From: Paraspadella gotoi
Taxonomy: Eukaryota; Chaetognatha
Assembly (NCBI GenBank): GCA_051294375.1
Contig: CM119268.1
Location: 17,885,562-17,949,561 of the forward strand
Direction of reading: 5' to 3'
DNA length: 64,000 nt
Shown here: positions 35,355 through 50,127 of the stretch, piece by piece
How the letters are laid out: each line of letters opens with the position of its first letter
Numbering within the stretch: the first letter of the stretch is position 1
Translations under genes and position numbers: made by a program
The notes under the pieces: generated by a model
What the model saw: only the letters and a program-made list of their open reading frames with translations
Databases searched by the model: none
Told to the model about the DNA's origin: nothing

Positions 35355-36349
35355 AATCGAGCAAAACGAATATAAAAGGGCGAAGGCATAAGCAGCGTTT
35401 AGCAAACACAAACAGCCTGAAGGAACAAGAGTAACAAGAAGATCAAAGTTGGAAAGAAGACGAACGAGAAAAAAAAGAAGAAACAACTCATACACTTTTC
35501 CCAATTTTATTTTCTTTTATCCGAATATTTTTTTTTTTTTATACTTTTTGCTTCCTTGTCTTTCCTTCTTATATTTTTTCGTTCTACTCTTTCATTTTTT
35601 TCCCTCTTTTTTTCGCTTATTCTCCCTTCTCCCTCTTTTTCCCCTTTCACCCCTTTCGAAATTCCCCCTCTTTCCCCCTTTCCACTCCTTTTCCCCCCTC
35701 TTTCTCCCCTTTTCAACCCTACTTTCCTCCTTCCCCTTTTTTATATCGCATGTTTCGGAAATGGTTAATGCGATTTGGAGAGGGGAGCGAAGTAGAGTTG
35801 AGGAGCTACAAAAATTGAAAGACTGGAGCAAGGAGGAAGCAAGAAGGAAAAAGGAGAAGAGTGAGGAATAGAATTTAGAAGAGTGGATGCCGATGGTAGT
35901 AAAAGTAAAAAATTTGGTAGGAAAAAAGAATTAATTATTAAGGTAGGAGTGAAGGAAAGAATGAAAGAGGAAAGGAAGGATGAAGGAATAAGAAGAAAGA
36001 AGAAGGAAGGAAGAAAGGAATTGAGAAGGAATGGGCATAGGAATGAAGGAAGGAGGAAAAAAAAAAGAAGGAAGGAACGAAAAAAGTTGGGACTTAGGAG
36101 GAAAGAAAGTTGTGTAGGACGAAATGAATTCAGAAAGGAAGCAAGAAAATAAACAAAAAAAGGAATGGAAAAAATAAGAAAGGAAAAAAAAAATAAGATG
36201 GAGAGAAGGAGAGAAAGAGAGAAGGAGAGAAGGAGAGAAGAAGAAAAGAAGAGAAGGAGAGACAGAGGAGAAGAAGAGAAGGAAAGAAGGAGAGAAGAGT
36301 TGCCAAGAACAAACAAAACAGAAATTCTCTCGTGGAAGTTTGTGCTTGA

Positions 36350-36414
<65 letters not shown>

Positions 36415-36425
36415 ACGACGACGAA
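36350..36425. repeat. GAC trinucleotide array (copy B)
   Basis: About 25 units with a single CGC interruption. Confidence 0.95.
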
Positions 36426-36665
36426 GACCAAATACTACTTTTTGTTTTGGGTCAAAAATCTAGGAGGCGGGTAAAAAGCAGAGAGAAAAGATCAGAAACA
36501 CGCGAAATCGCAAAAAACTCGCAAATTTGTGTGAAGAGCATTTATCGTCAAATGTTAAATCAAAAGTTTATAAAACAAAAATTTTTTACATAAAAAATAA
36601 TAATTTGACTTTGCTAAAAGATGGCATAGTCACAAATATTACTTCTAATTTTTTTGGGGGAAAAT

Positions 36666-36786
<121 letters not shown>

Positions 36787-36853
36787 CTCTCTTTAATAAT
36801 AAAAAATTTAATCCTAGAATTGTAAAAATCTTTCATCAAGTGCGTCAACTCGT

Positions 36854-36878
36854 NNNNNNNNNNNNNNNNNNNNNNNNN
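36854..36878. other. Assembly gap of exactly 25 N
   Basis: The second fixed-length gap in the window, shortly after the end of the duplicated 7.4-kb unit. Confidence 0.95.
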
Positions 36879-37014
36879 TGAATCCGTCCTCGTTAAACCG
36901 AGACGACGTCGTACGCTCTTCTCTTCCTCCGTTGCCAATGACAACGGAATGATGAACGGTTCCATCCGAGGCCGAGATAAAAGCGGGAGATAAAGTACGA
37001 AGGCTTTCCAGCGG

Positions 37015-37450
37015 TCGAGCGGTCGAGCGGTCGAGCGGTCGGGCGGTCGAGCGGTCGAGCGGTCCAGCGGTCGAGCGGTCGAGCGGTCGAAAGGTCGGGC
37101 AGTCGAGCAGTCGAAAGTTGGAGCGGTTGAGTGATTAAATGGTTGAGCGGTTGAGTGGTTGAGTTTGTCAATGTGTGGTTGAGCGTTCTAGCAGTTTAGC
37201 GGTTGAGTGGTTGAAAGGCTAAGACGATGAGCGGTTGAGGTGTAACAGGGTTTAGCGGTTGAGTGATTGAGTGGTTTGTGTCAATGAGAGGTTGAGCGGT
37301 GAATGGTCGAGCAGATGATGGTTTGAGTTTGTAGGCATTCAAATGGTTAAGAGGGTGAGTGATCCAGCGGTAGATTAGTTGGTTGGTTGAGCGGTCGATC
37401 AGTTCAGCGATATACCAATCTCTTAGGAAGGTTGGACCGTTGAGCGGTTG
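37015..37450 (+). repeat. Decaying 8-bp minisatellite (GGTCGAGC)n
   Basis: The core at 37015-37095 is near-perfect GGTCGAGC in tandem. To the right the units drift to GGTTGAGT and GGTTGAGC with irregular spacing over about 350 bp. The gradient suggests ongoing turnover at the left side. Confidence 0.85.
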
Positions 37451-37572
37451 AGCCATGAAAAGCTGGCGGGAATGGATGTGCAATTATCTTGATGATAAAA
37501 TCAAAAGATAAGATAAGAAAAGTAAAGGGATGCGAGTGGGACTGGAGACTGGAGAGTTTTAGATGACACACA

Positions 37573-37690
<118 letters not shown>

Positions 37691-38084
37691 AGTCACGCTC
37701 CGAGGAAATGGAAAACCATCTTTTTTTCCATTTTTTTTTGCGAAGAAATAAAAGAAGCAAAAGATAAAAATTGTACGAAATACGAAGGAATTTTTAATGA
37801 GGCCAAAAAAATTGCGAAACTTAGAAAATTAAATGATTAATTTATTTACGAAAATTAGATGCGCGACGAGGGAAAATAATTTGCTCCGTCGTCGCACTCT
37901 GGTTTAATTTTAATGAAATAAATTTGTCAATTTCATGTCTTTGAATGTTTAAAATAAAACAAAGGAAGCTTAAAGAAAAAAAAAATCGAATCCTGAGGTT
38001 TTTTGTTTTTTCTCTCGGGAGCGATGCTCGCGCCTCAAGCGGCCGCCGAGCGAAAAATGGGTGAAGGCCGAAGTAACAAAGAGT

Positions 38085-38633
38085 NNNNNNNNNNNNNNNN
38101 NNNNNNNNNNNNNNNNNNNNNNNNNNNNNNNNNNNNNNNNNNNNNNNNNNNNNNNNNNNNNNNNNNNNNNNNNNNNNNNNNNNNNNNNNNNNNNNNNNNN
38201 NNNNNNNNNNNNNNNNNNNNNNNNNNNNNNNNNNNNNNNNNNNNNNNNNNNNNNNNNNNNNNNNNNNNNNNNNNNNNNNNNNNNNNNNNNNNNNNNNNNN
38301 NNNNNNNNNNNNNNNNNNNNNNNNNNNNNNNNNNNNNNNNNNNNNNNNNNNNNNNNNNNNNNNNNNNNNNNNNNNNNNNNNNNNNNNNNNNNNNNNNNNN
38401 NNNNNNNNNNNNNNNNNNNNNNNNNNNNNNNNNNNNNNNNNNNNNNNNNNNNNNNNNNNNNNNNNNNNNNNNNNNNNNNNNNNNNNNNNNNNNNNNNNNN
38501 NNNNNNNNNNNNNNNNNNNNNNNNNNNNNNNNNNNNNNNNNNNNNNNNNNNNNNNNNNNNNNNNNNNNNNNNNNNNNNNNNNNNNNNNNNNNNNNNNNNN
38601 NNNNNNNNNNNNNNNNNNNNNNNNNNNNNNNNN
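38085..38633. other. Assembly gap (N run)
   Basis: Long N run followed by GAGACGGAGA-rich sequence. Confidence 0.95.
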
Positions 38634-38792
38634 GACGAGAGAGGACGGAGAATCAAGAGAGAGGGCGGCACGGAGAGGAGAGACGAGGACGGAGACGGGA
38701 GGGAGAGAGACAGAGATGAAGAGGAGAGAGATGATGAGACAGATGAGAGAGAAGAGAGGAAGAAATAGACGAAAAAAAAGGAAAAAAGAAAA

Positions 38793-38837
<45 letters not shown>

Positions 38838-39060
38838 AAAACGAGGAGAGAGAGAGAGATAGATAGAGAGAGAGAGAGATAGAGGACCACGAGAGACGAA
38901 GAGAGGAGAAGAGAGAGAGTGAAGAGAGAGAGCTAGACTGAGATGAGACCCGTATGGACGCCGAGACGGAGATGAGAGAAGAAGAGAAGAAAGATAGAGA
39001 GAAGAGAGAGATGAGACGTGAGATGAGAGACGAAGAGAGAGAGAGAGAGAGAAGAAAAGC
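38634..39060. repeat. GA/GACG-rich purine tract
   Basis: Imperfect GAGAGACGGAG repeats and GA arrays (about 38800-38880). Apparent open frames on the minus strand are low-complexity Ser/Leu runs. Confidence 0.8.
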
Positions 39061-39174
39061 ATTTATTCCCAACGTGGAGGAAACGAAAGAAAAGAATCTG
39101 TGTTTGAAAGCATTAAAATAGAAAACGGGCATAAAATACAAAACAACGAGGGGAAAAACGGACCAAAAAAAATT

Positions 39175-39215
<41 letters not shown>

Positions 39216-39228
39216 GGTCGTCGTCGTC
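39175..39228. repeat. GTC trinucleotide array
   Basis: About 18 units of GTC on the plus strand with a single GTG interruption. This is the complement of the GAC arrays elsewhere in the window. Confidence 0.95.
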
Positions 39229-39825
39229 ATCATCAGTCTGGATTATTCTCGCTCATTTCTAAATGAAATTTTTCTGATCTCCACTTCCGTTAAAATTGAA
39301 ATAAAAGTCAATTTTATTCGAGTTTATTTTTTATTTCTTATCTTTCGTCTTTTTTCATCGACGGCGCACAATTAGAAACAAATATATTTCATGCCATAGA
39401 GATCAAGGAAAAAAAAATATGGTGCATTAGGGAAGCAATAATCCTATGGACACTGAGTAAAAAAGACTCTTTAAAGAATAAATCATCGATGACATAAAAG
39501 ATGACAGAAATGACACAAGTAATAGATATTAAATATTCTCATGCAAGACTCGTTCGGATCCCAACGGAGAGAGTTGAATTCAAAGGATGGAACCAAAAGA
39601 GACAAATACTTTGTTCAAAACCTCATTCAGCTGTTTTTGGGTGAGTGTAAGATAAGCTCGAATTAAGCCACAGATTTTAAAAAAAAACCATTTAAATAAC
39701 GAAGCCTATGTTATATCACGAGACAGTTCATCTATATTTTCATGATAAGAAAGGAAGAACCTAACGTCTACTCATCAGGCGGGTTCGTCTCCGCGAACCT
39801 TTCCACCTGAGATCGAATAACTTCC
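39229..39825. other. Spacer downstream of the CCDC81-like gene
   Basis: AT-rich, with no recognised gene. The part nearest 39825 is likely the 3' UTR of the minus-strand gene. Confidence 0.4.
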
Positions 39826-42800
39826 TCATATCATTATCCTCGATCCGGGCACGTATCTCGAATCCCGCCAAATGTTGGACTCGCCCCCGTTGCCCAGGTG
39901 ACGCTCGCACTGTCCGCACCGTCGGTACTTGTCCGTCTGCTCGTGCACGAGATCGCACGGGGCCCGGAAGCGAGCGCGGTCGTCGGCCTCGCGTCGCAGC
40001 TTGAGCGCGTGCGAGGAAAACCAATCGTTCTCCAGGGATTTGCGGTTTGAGACGACGCGTTCGAACCGGGAGGCGCGGTCCTGTGAGGGGTGGGGGATAT
40101 TTGGGGGTGGAGGGGTAGAGAAGGGTAAAGAGGGTGGGGAGAGGGAGGAGGGGGCAAGCAGAGCGAAATTTTAAACGTCGGCCACTTAAAAAGCGATCGA
40201 ATTCGCTTCATTTAAAAAAAAGCTCTTTATTTAACCTAATCGAAGCACATGTTTCATTCAGCAACCTTATAAATCGCCTACCCTCTGCTGCAGCATCTCC
40301 GACATGGTCTACAGACTGCATCGCTTTCATTCCCCTCAAATTTAATATTTCCTGACCCAATTTTCCACAAAACTTACCTTTTAATCCTCACTTACTTTTC
40401 TATGCCTTACAGACCCTACCCCTCTCTCTCTCCAGATTTACCTGCAGCAACTCCCTCTTGATCTTTGCCAGCGCCTCCGCCTCCTCCCTCTGCCGCTCGA
40501 TCGTCTCCAGCGCCTCTCTCCTCCTGCGCTGCTGCGTCGTCTCCGCCTGATGCGTCGCCGTCTCCCGATTCCTCGCTTTTCTCGCCTCGACTTTGTCGAC
40601 GGTGTTGTCCGTGAGGCCGAAGATGGGCTCCGTAGCGTCGGGGACGGACTTGGGCACCTCGGTCGGTTTGTTGCGGACCTGATGGAAGTAAGTATGAGTT
40701 GTTCCATTGTTTCTTCGTTCTTTATTTGGATCGAACTGAATATTTTGATATATTTGATATTTTTGTTTTATGCAAAATTAAATGTTTTCATTTTTTCTAC
40801 AGATTTTTCGCTGTTTTTGTCTTTTAGGTTTGGTTTGTTGTCTTCTTTTTATTAAAATTGGTGTTTATTAAATGGTAAATATAAAAACAATTTTTTTGCT
40901 TTTCTCTTCTGTTGGACTCAATTTTTTGAAGAATCACTGGAACTGTCAATAACTCCTAATTGTAACTTGTTTAAGAAAACATTGATTTTTATTCTAATTA
41001 AATTTAATTCATCATCTACATTTTTTCCCTTGCCACGGATAGATTGATCAATAAATTCTTCGGCTCATGTTTGGTTAAAATCTAAAATTGTATGATAAAA
41101 TTTTGTTTCGCTTCTCGGGCCTTCTGATGGTTAATTGGACAAAGATCTATTGATTCAATTTACTACTTCTGCCGCACAATGATCATTTGTAAATATACTA
41201 ATTTATACCTGCGTCATGAGGGCATTCTTGTACTGCTGTTGAATGGCCTTTTTTGAGTCGAGATAGGCCGCCCTCTCTTTGGCCAAATCGTCGGCGAGTT
41301 CCTTCTGTTCCCTTCGCTCTTCATCCTCCGCATGGCGTTTCCTCTTCATCATCATCTGATGTTTGGAGTCGACCTTAATGAGATAATCGGTAAAGCAATC
41401 AATCAATCAAGCAATCAATTATTATTCAATTAATCAATTATTCAATTAATCAATCAATCAATCAACTCACTTGAGAGTAAAGATCCCGATGATATTTTTC
41501 CTGAGCCACGTATCGAGGAGGAGTTAAGGGTCTGTAAACCGAAAAAAAAGGTTAAATGTTTACTAAAATTTGGTTCGATTGAGCTTTTTTGGCCGAGCGA
41601 CCAATGATTGCGCGGACTTCCATTCACTTGTCCCACTGATCTGGTTACCGTTACCCTGTTCAAATAGCCAATTTCTCTATCTTTTTTCACTCTGCCTGAA
41701 AATTTAAACTGTCTATTAGTCTGTTTTCATGAGAAATAAATCCACTTCGATTTCATATTAAAATCCGTCGACTTGGACGCAAATGTGGTGGCAGCGATGC
41801 GATTCGAACCCACGCCTTCGAAGATAGTAACTAACTAACGTTAAATTAAAAAAACTATACATAACTAGTTCGCACGCAACCTTCCTCCTGTGATCTAACC
41901 ACTGACTTTCTCCCCCACTTCGTACTGACCCGACTTCCAATCACGGGCCTCTCCAACTTACCTGAGATCAAAGATGTAGGAGGGATGCGTGGAGGTCTCC
42001 TTGACGCTTCTCTCCATCTTCTGCTGCGAAGCGACGCCGCGATTGAACTCCGCCATTCGACGCCGCTCTTCGCGGATGTCCGCCTGACGCCGCGATTCCG
42101 CCTCCATCGCCTGATGAGGGGGGGGGGTTAGTGGTGAAATTTGGTAGCATGAAAGTCGATCAGGGGAAAGAAGGGATAGAAAAGTAATCAAAGTGGTAAG
42201 AACACATCTGATTATTAAGATATAACGAATCGATAAAGACTGGACGGTTTGATTTAAGATAATCAGTGATGCAAATAGCATTCTTAATATTCCACTGCGG
42301 AATTACATGTTACATAAGTCTTTCACTACCCAAGCTCTTTCTCGGCAATTTTCCCGGCCTCACCCAATCTTCCTTACCTTCCTCTCCTGGTCACGCTGAT
42401 ATTGTTGCAGAACCATATCCTCTTCCCTCTCTTTCCTCATCCTCTCCTCATCAAAATAAACCGGAATGTTCCTCCTCGCTCTTCCATGACACAAGTGGCA
42501 GAGATCTTCCCCAGCAACCGCGTGACCGCAGGCTTCCGCCTCCGTCTCCGCCGAAACTCTTTCCAGAGGCGCTCCGTCGGCGTCCGGCGGCGGCGGCGCG
42601 GCCGGAATCACCGTGGCGGGGGCACCGTCGTTCTCTCCCCTCGCGCCGGGCGCCTGTTCGAGGCGTTCCATGCCGACGAGGGCGTGGCCTTCCGCCAACG
42701 GCGCCGCCGAAAATTCCTCCGGCAGTCGCGCCGCCGCCGATGAGATTCCTTCCAGCGCTGCGTCCGGAGCGGCGGCCAGCGCCTCTTGCTGCCGCTTGGC

Positions 42801-43055
42801 TACAGCCTCCGCCAATTCGCTCGTCCGGTTGGGCGAGGGCGGAAGCGGGACGTGACGTCGCGGGGATTGAGGGTCGCGATAAACCCCGAATTTTTCCGCG
42901 TCGATCCAGAGTGACTGACGACCCAAGTGGGTACGGGTCGAAAAGAAGTTGTTGCCCGTCCGCATTGCGCGGGAAAATGCGGACAGGGTAAGGGAGATGG
43001 AAGGGGAAGATTGGGGTGTGGAGAGGCCGAGCTTCTTTCTTCTACCGTTGGAGTC
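39826..43055 (-). CDS. CCDC81-like coiled-coil protein, C-terminal part
   Basis: Six exons join in frame: 43055-42378, 42110-41962, 41531-41471, 41373-41209, 40678-40442 and 40080-39826, giving 514 residues and TGA. The first exon has a CHLC motif, LCHLCHGRARRNIPVYFDEE. Then follow Arg/Glu/Gln-rich coiled coil, HPSYIFDLRPLTPPRYV across a splice, EPIFGLTDN, and a terminal CxxC module (YRRCGQCERHLGNGGESNIW, then SRYVPGSRIM). This order matches the C-terminal half of CCDC81, as I recall the family. CCDC81 is a centrosome/cilium protein with two N-terminal HU-type domains. Those domains were not found upstream to 50 kb, so the 5' exons are missing or too short to see. The Ala/Pro-rich stretch near 42570-42800 is a lineage-specific insert. 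Confidence 0.7.
41790..41915 (-). mobile_element. tRNA-like sequence with A and B boxes inside an intron
   Basis: On the minus strand, GTCAGTGGTTAGATC (around 41905-41891) resembles an A box and GGTTCGAATC (41810-41801) is a good B box, followed by GCTGCCACCA. The acceptor stem does not pair and an AT-rich insert separates the boxes. It is probably a SINE head or tRNA pseudogene in an intron of the CCDC81-like gene. Confidence 0.4.
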
Positions 43056-43838
43056 CTGTGGAGGAAGAGAGAAAATAAAAGGTAAACGAGTGAAAAACAA
43101 TGACGAGAAAACAATTGACTCGTTGAAAAACAAGACTATTTCCTCAAGAGATTCTTGTCGTCGTTTCTTTCTCTCTTTTCCTTTCCGCTCTGCGAAATCG
43201 TTTAACAAATTCTTTTTTTTATCTTTTTACGGAATACAAAACAAAGGGAATTATTCAAGAGCGAACGATGTTCATCAACGTGGAACTTTACGGAACAATT
43301 TTTATTTTTTGTTCCTGTGGGAAAAACGAAGAATAATTTAAAAAAAAGAGTTATATTTAGAAAATATTATAAAATAATTAAAAAAGGTTTTGTATGACGT
43401 AGCCGATGTTACTTTATATTTTTAGCGATTAAAATGTTCAGGATCAAACGCCGATCAGTTAACTTATATATATATATATATATCATAACTTATGATTAGT
43501 CTTTATTAACTCATAAGCAAAAATTATGAAGTCCATTCTATGAATATCAAAAAAATTCTTCATTTTAAACGCAAAGAATTTTTTTTTTCCTTCTCGCACT
43601 CCCTTCCGAATTTGGAATTGTTAATGGGTTTTAAGCGATGATTAACTGAGCAACGAAGCGGAGAAAATAGCCAAAAAAGAAAGGACGACCCGTCGTACGA
43701 TTTTTTTTTTTATAAAAAATCGGGTCGCGTTTCTCCGCACGAATCAATTTGATTCGTTTGTTTGAAAAGAGAAAAGTTGAAACTTTTTCCTTGGAAACGA
43801 ACCGCTCTTGGGAGTGAGAGAGAAAGTGGTGGGGGTTG

Positions 43839-43899
<61 letters not shown>

Positions 43900-44095
43900 C
43901 AAGTTGACATTCGTTTTACTCCCTCGAGTCGTTTGTCCAGCGAAGACTCAGACTCACTCAGGGTCACATTCCGCATTCGCTTTGGTTGTTGTTGTTGTTA
44001 TTTTTGTGAGAGTTTCAACTCGTGAAAATGAGGGACATAGATTGCTCCTGATCTATGATCGACGATCAATTATTAGTGATATTTTCCACCCTGAG
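43056..44095. other. Upstream of visible CCDC81-like exons; GA array
   Basis: Contains an (AT)n run at about 43466-43483 and (GA)n at about 43841-43893. No HU-domain exon was recognised on the minus strand. Confidence 0.45.
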
Positions 44096-44713
44096 CAGTA
44101 AGGCGTAGTGAAAGTTACATACGAAAATTCTAAAAGTCAATTATGAACAACATACCATCAGTGAACATTAATTTGTAAAAAAAATTAATTTTATGTTTTT
44201 TAATTTTCACAGTAGGCTATATTTATATATAGTACTATCCTTATTAAATCGAAAAATTTCAAAATAGGCTTTTCTTAATTTTGATTGCAGATTTGAATTC
44301 CTTGTCAAAAGTTGATAAAAGAAAATATAATTCATTTTTAAAAATTCTTTCATTAAGTTGGTTAAAAATTAAAAAAAACTATATTTAATATATAAAAACT
44401 TAATTTTCAGCTTAGAATATAGCTTTTTCTAATTTTTGACCCACTTAATGAAGGAATTTTTCAAAAAGAGTTATATTTCTTTCTATCAACTTTTTATGAC
44501 GAATCCAAATCTGCAAAAAAATCTTAGAAAAAACTGTTTTGAAATTTTAACATTTATTGGTTTAGTACTAGTATAAATATGGCCTACTGCGTAAATTGTA
44601 AAATTTATTATAAACTTTTTTATACATAAATGTTCACAAGTATAATGTTGTTCATTCCTCACTTTTAAAATTTTAATTAAAGTTAAACTTAGGAATTTTA
44701 CTACGCCTTACTG
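44096..44713. mobile_element. Full-length fold-back (snapback) element, 618 bp
   Basis: The ends are perfect 14-bp inverted repeats: CAGTAAGGCGTAGT at 44096-44109 and ACTACGCCTTACTG at 44700-44713. The similarity continues inward as an imperfect inverted repeat over about 280 bp per arm. For example, TGAACAACAT, AGTAGGC.ATATTTATA and AAAAGTTGATA are each found in inverted partner form. No coding capacity. A target-site duplication is not evident. Confidence 0.7.
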
Positions 44714-44973
44714 AGCAGCCGAGTTTCTCCGCAGTTAAATCCTTGTTAACTAAACTTCCCCTTTTATAAAAATAAATTCGTGAGTTAAGTTCTAACATGG
44801 TCGATTAAGTTGAATTTACATAATATTTTTTTTACTTAAACATATTTTCTAGTTTATGAGATGGTCAGCAATCAACATTTTGCTATCTGCATGTTGTTAA
44901 ATTCCTAAACTACAAAAATTTTGATTTTTATATTTGGTGTAGTAATCCTTTATTTTTCGTTTTTTAAAATTGT

Positions 44974-45132
44974 ATTAGAGATTGGCAAAGTTTAAATTTT
45001 TTACAACGATTTCATTTTGCATTAAAAAAAGGACATGTTCCGGCATGTAATTCAAGCCTTCATCGGCGTTGTCCCTTTTTTAATGCAAAATAAAATCGTC
45101 GTAAAAAAATTCAAACTTTTAAAATCTCTAAT
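44974..45132 (-). mobile_element. Inverted repeat around a degenerate hammerhead-like motif
   Basis: Arms 44974-45036 and 45070-45132 are about 85-90% inverted copies, both containing an AATGCAAAAT.AAATCGT core. Between them the minus strand reads CCGATGA-AGGCTTG..GCCGGAACATGTCC, the same family as the P450 intron motif but with CTGATGA changed to CCGATGA and GAAAC to GGAAC. It looks like a decayed Penelope-type terminus. Confidence 0.55.
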
Positions 45133-45506
45133 ATGATTTTTAGATTTTAATTTATTATGAATATACAAACAAAGCCCAACCCAACGAGTTCAAACACCAA
45201 GTAAATTTAAAAAAAAACAAAACAAAACAAAAATACGATCGCGCATCGAGAAAGAAAATCGCAGATGCGTCGATCATCAATTTTATCGATTATTGGATTC
45301 GACTTTTTTTTTACTCCGGAAATAACGAAGACTTTTAAACGACGATAAAACGAACATTATTGATTCATAAAAAAAAGTCTATAAATAAATAAATAAATAA
45401 ATATGGACGAAAGAGGAGAAGAAAGGAAGATCGGAAATAATAGAAAATCTAAGGTTTTTTCTTTCTTTCGTCGTTTCCACAACAAAAAAAGAAAGTCTAA
45501 TTATCA
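45133..45506. other. AT-rich spacer
   Basis: Nothing recognised apart from an AAAT tetranucleotide run near 45383-45403. Confidence 0.4.
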
Positions 45507-49018
<3,512 letters not shown>

Positions 49019-49561
49019 TAAGATTGTCCACTGAATATCTGACAAAAAAAAATATTCAGGTTTGTTGACTGCATATTTCTTTCTTTCTTTCTTTTATCTT
49101 TTTTTCTTCCTTTCTTTATTTTTTGCTTTCTTTTTTCTTCTGAAAAAAAATTATTTTTAGAAGTTTAGAAATTAAAACAAGTTATCAATGGTTTTTCTAG
49201 CGCGGTTAGAAAACTACCTCCTCTTCAGACTGGTTTTTCGTATGCGTTCCGATTGGTCGGTAGCACGAATAGGAATCAACTTTGAGAGAGAATGAAAAAA
49301 AATTTCAAACGCGATTTAGTACTCTCTCGTTTTTCTTTTGGAAATCCCGACTTTCCATTTTACTTTCCTTCTTAACAATTTGAAAGCACGGTTTTAATGT
49401 CTAAAACTAAATATTTTCGGCAATCTTTATCAAATAAAAATTATTTACATGTTAAATTTTATCTATCAATAATGCGTATTTTCGCTTATTTTTGCTTTGT
49501 CCGTAAATAATAAGTGTTGTCGATTTTTTTTTTTTAAATATCAAGTTCGACTTCGGTGTGA

Positions 49562-49585
49562 TTGCCTCTCTCTGCGGAGAGGCAA
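49562..49585. repeat. Short perfect hairpin
   Basis: Stem TTGCCTCTC against GAGAGGCAA with a 6-nt loop TCTGCG. It lies at the left edge of a repeated region that ends near 49941. Confidence 0.5.
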
Positions 49586-49751
49586 AATCAACTAACAAAT
49601 TGACTTCAAGAGCGTTTACAGCAACTCCGTCACAATATGCCGTCAGGGATTAAACCCTCAAAAAATTGGTTGTAATGCGGTTATAGAACTGAAGTTATTG
49701 AAGTTGGTACAAACAATCCCTTTAAAAATTATCAATTCTTTTAATAAACGT

Positions 49752-49941
49752 AAATAAGCTATTTTTCTCCATAAAATTGGAAAGTTTTTGAGGGTTATGG
49801 ACTCCATCCATATGACTAAATTATAGTAGCCTTTTCAGGCCAAGTCAACTAATTAAAATAGACTGGGAAAAAGTCTTGGATGGAGGTCTTTTAATCTATC
49901 GGAGACAGTCAAAATTCAGGGGAAAAATAGCTTATTTATTA
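49752..49941. mobile_element. Small fold-back repeat
   Basis: AAATAAGCTATTTTTCTCC (49752-49770) faces GGGGAAAAATAGCTTATTT (49919-49937) as an inverted repeat. The right part (49877-49941) is related to 59974-60036, sharing GATGGAGG.CTT and TCAGGGG.AA.ATAGCTTATT. Confidence 0.5.
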
Positions 49942-50127
49942 TCGCGAGGGAAGCAGGTTACTGATCAATGACGTGAAGCACTCTCGCTAAATATGACAGT
50001 TTAAAAAAATTTATTTTTCTTTATTTTTTTTTCTCGAATCAATTCAATTGTTAAATACGTAAATCAAAAAAAAATATTTTTTTAAACTACAGTTATGTTA
50101 AGCTTTTAAAGAAAAAAAGGAACAATC

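Noticed and set aside
37015-37450. CRISPR-like array
   Set aside because: The 8-bp units are directly abutting without unique spacers and the genome is eukaryotic; it is a minisatellite.
42266-42991. Plus-strand 241-codon frame
   Set aside because: It is antisense to the Ala/Pro-rich exon of the CCDC81-like gene, which has correct splice phases and a recognised motif order on the minus strand.
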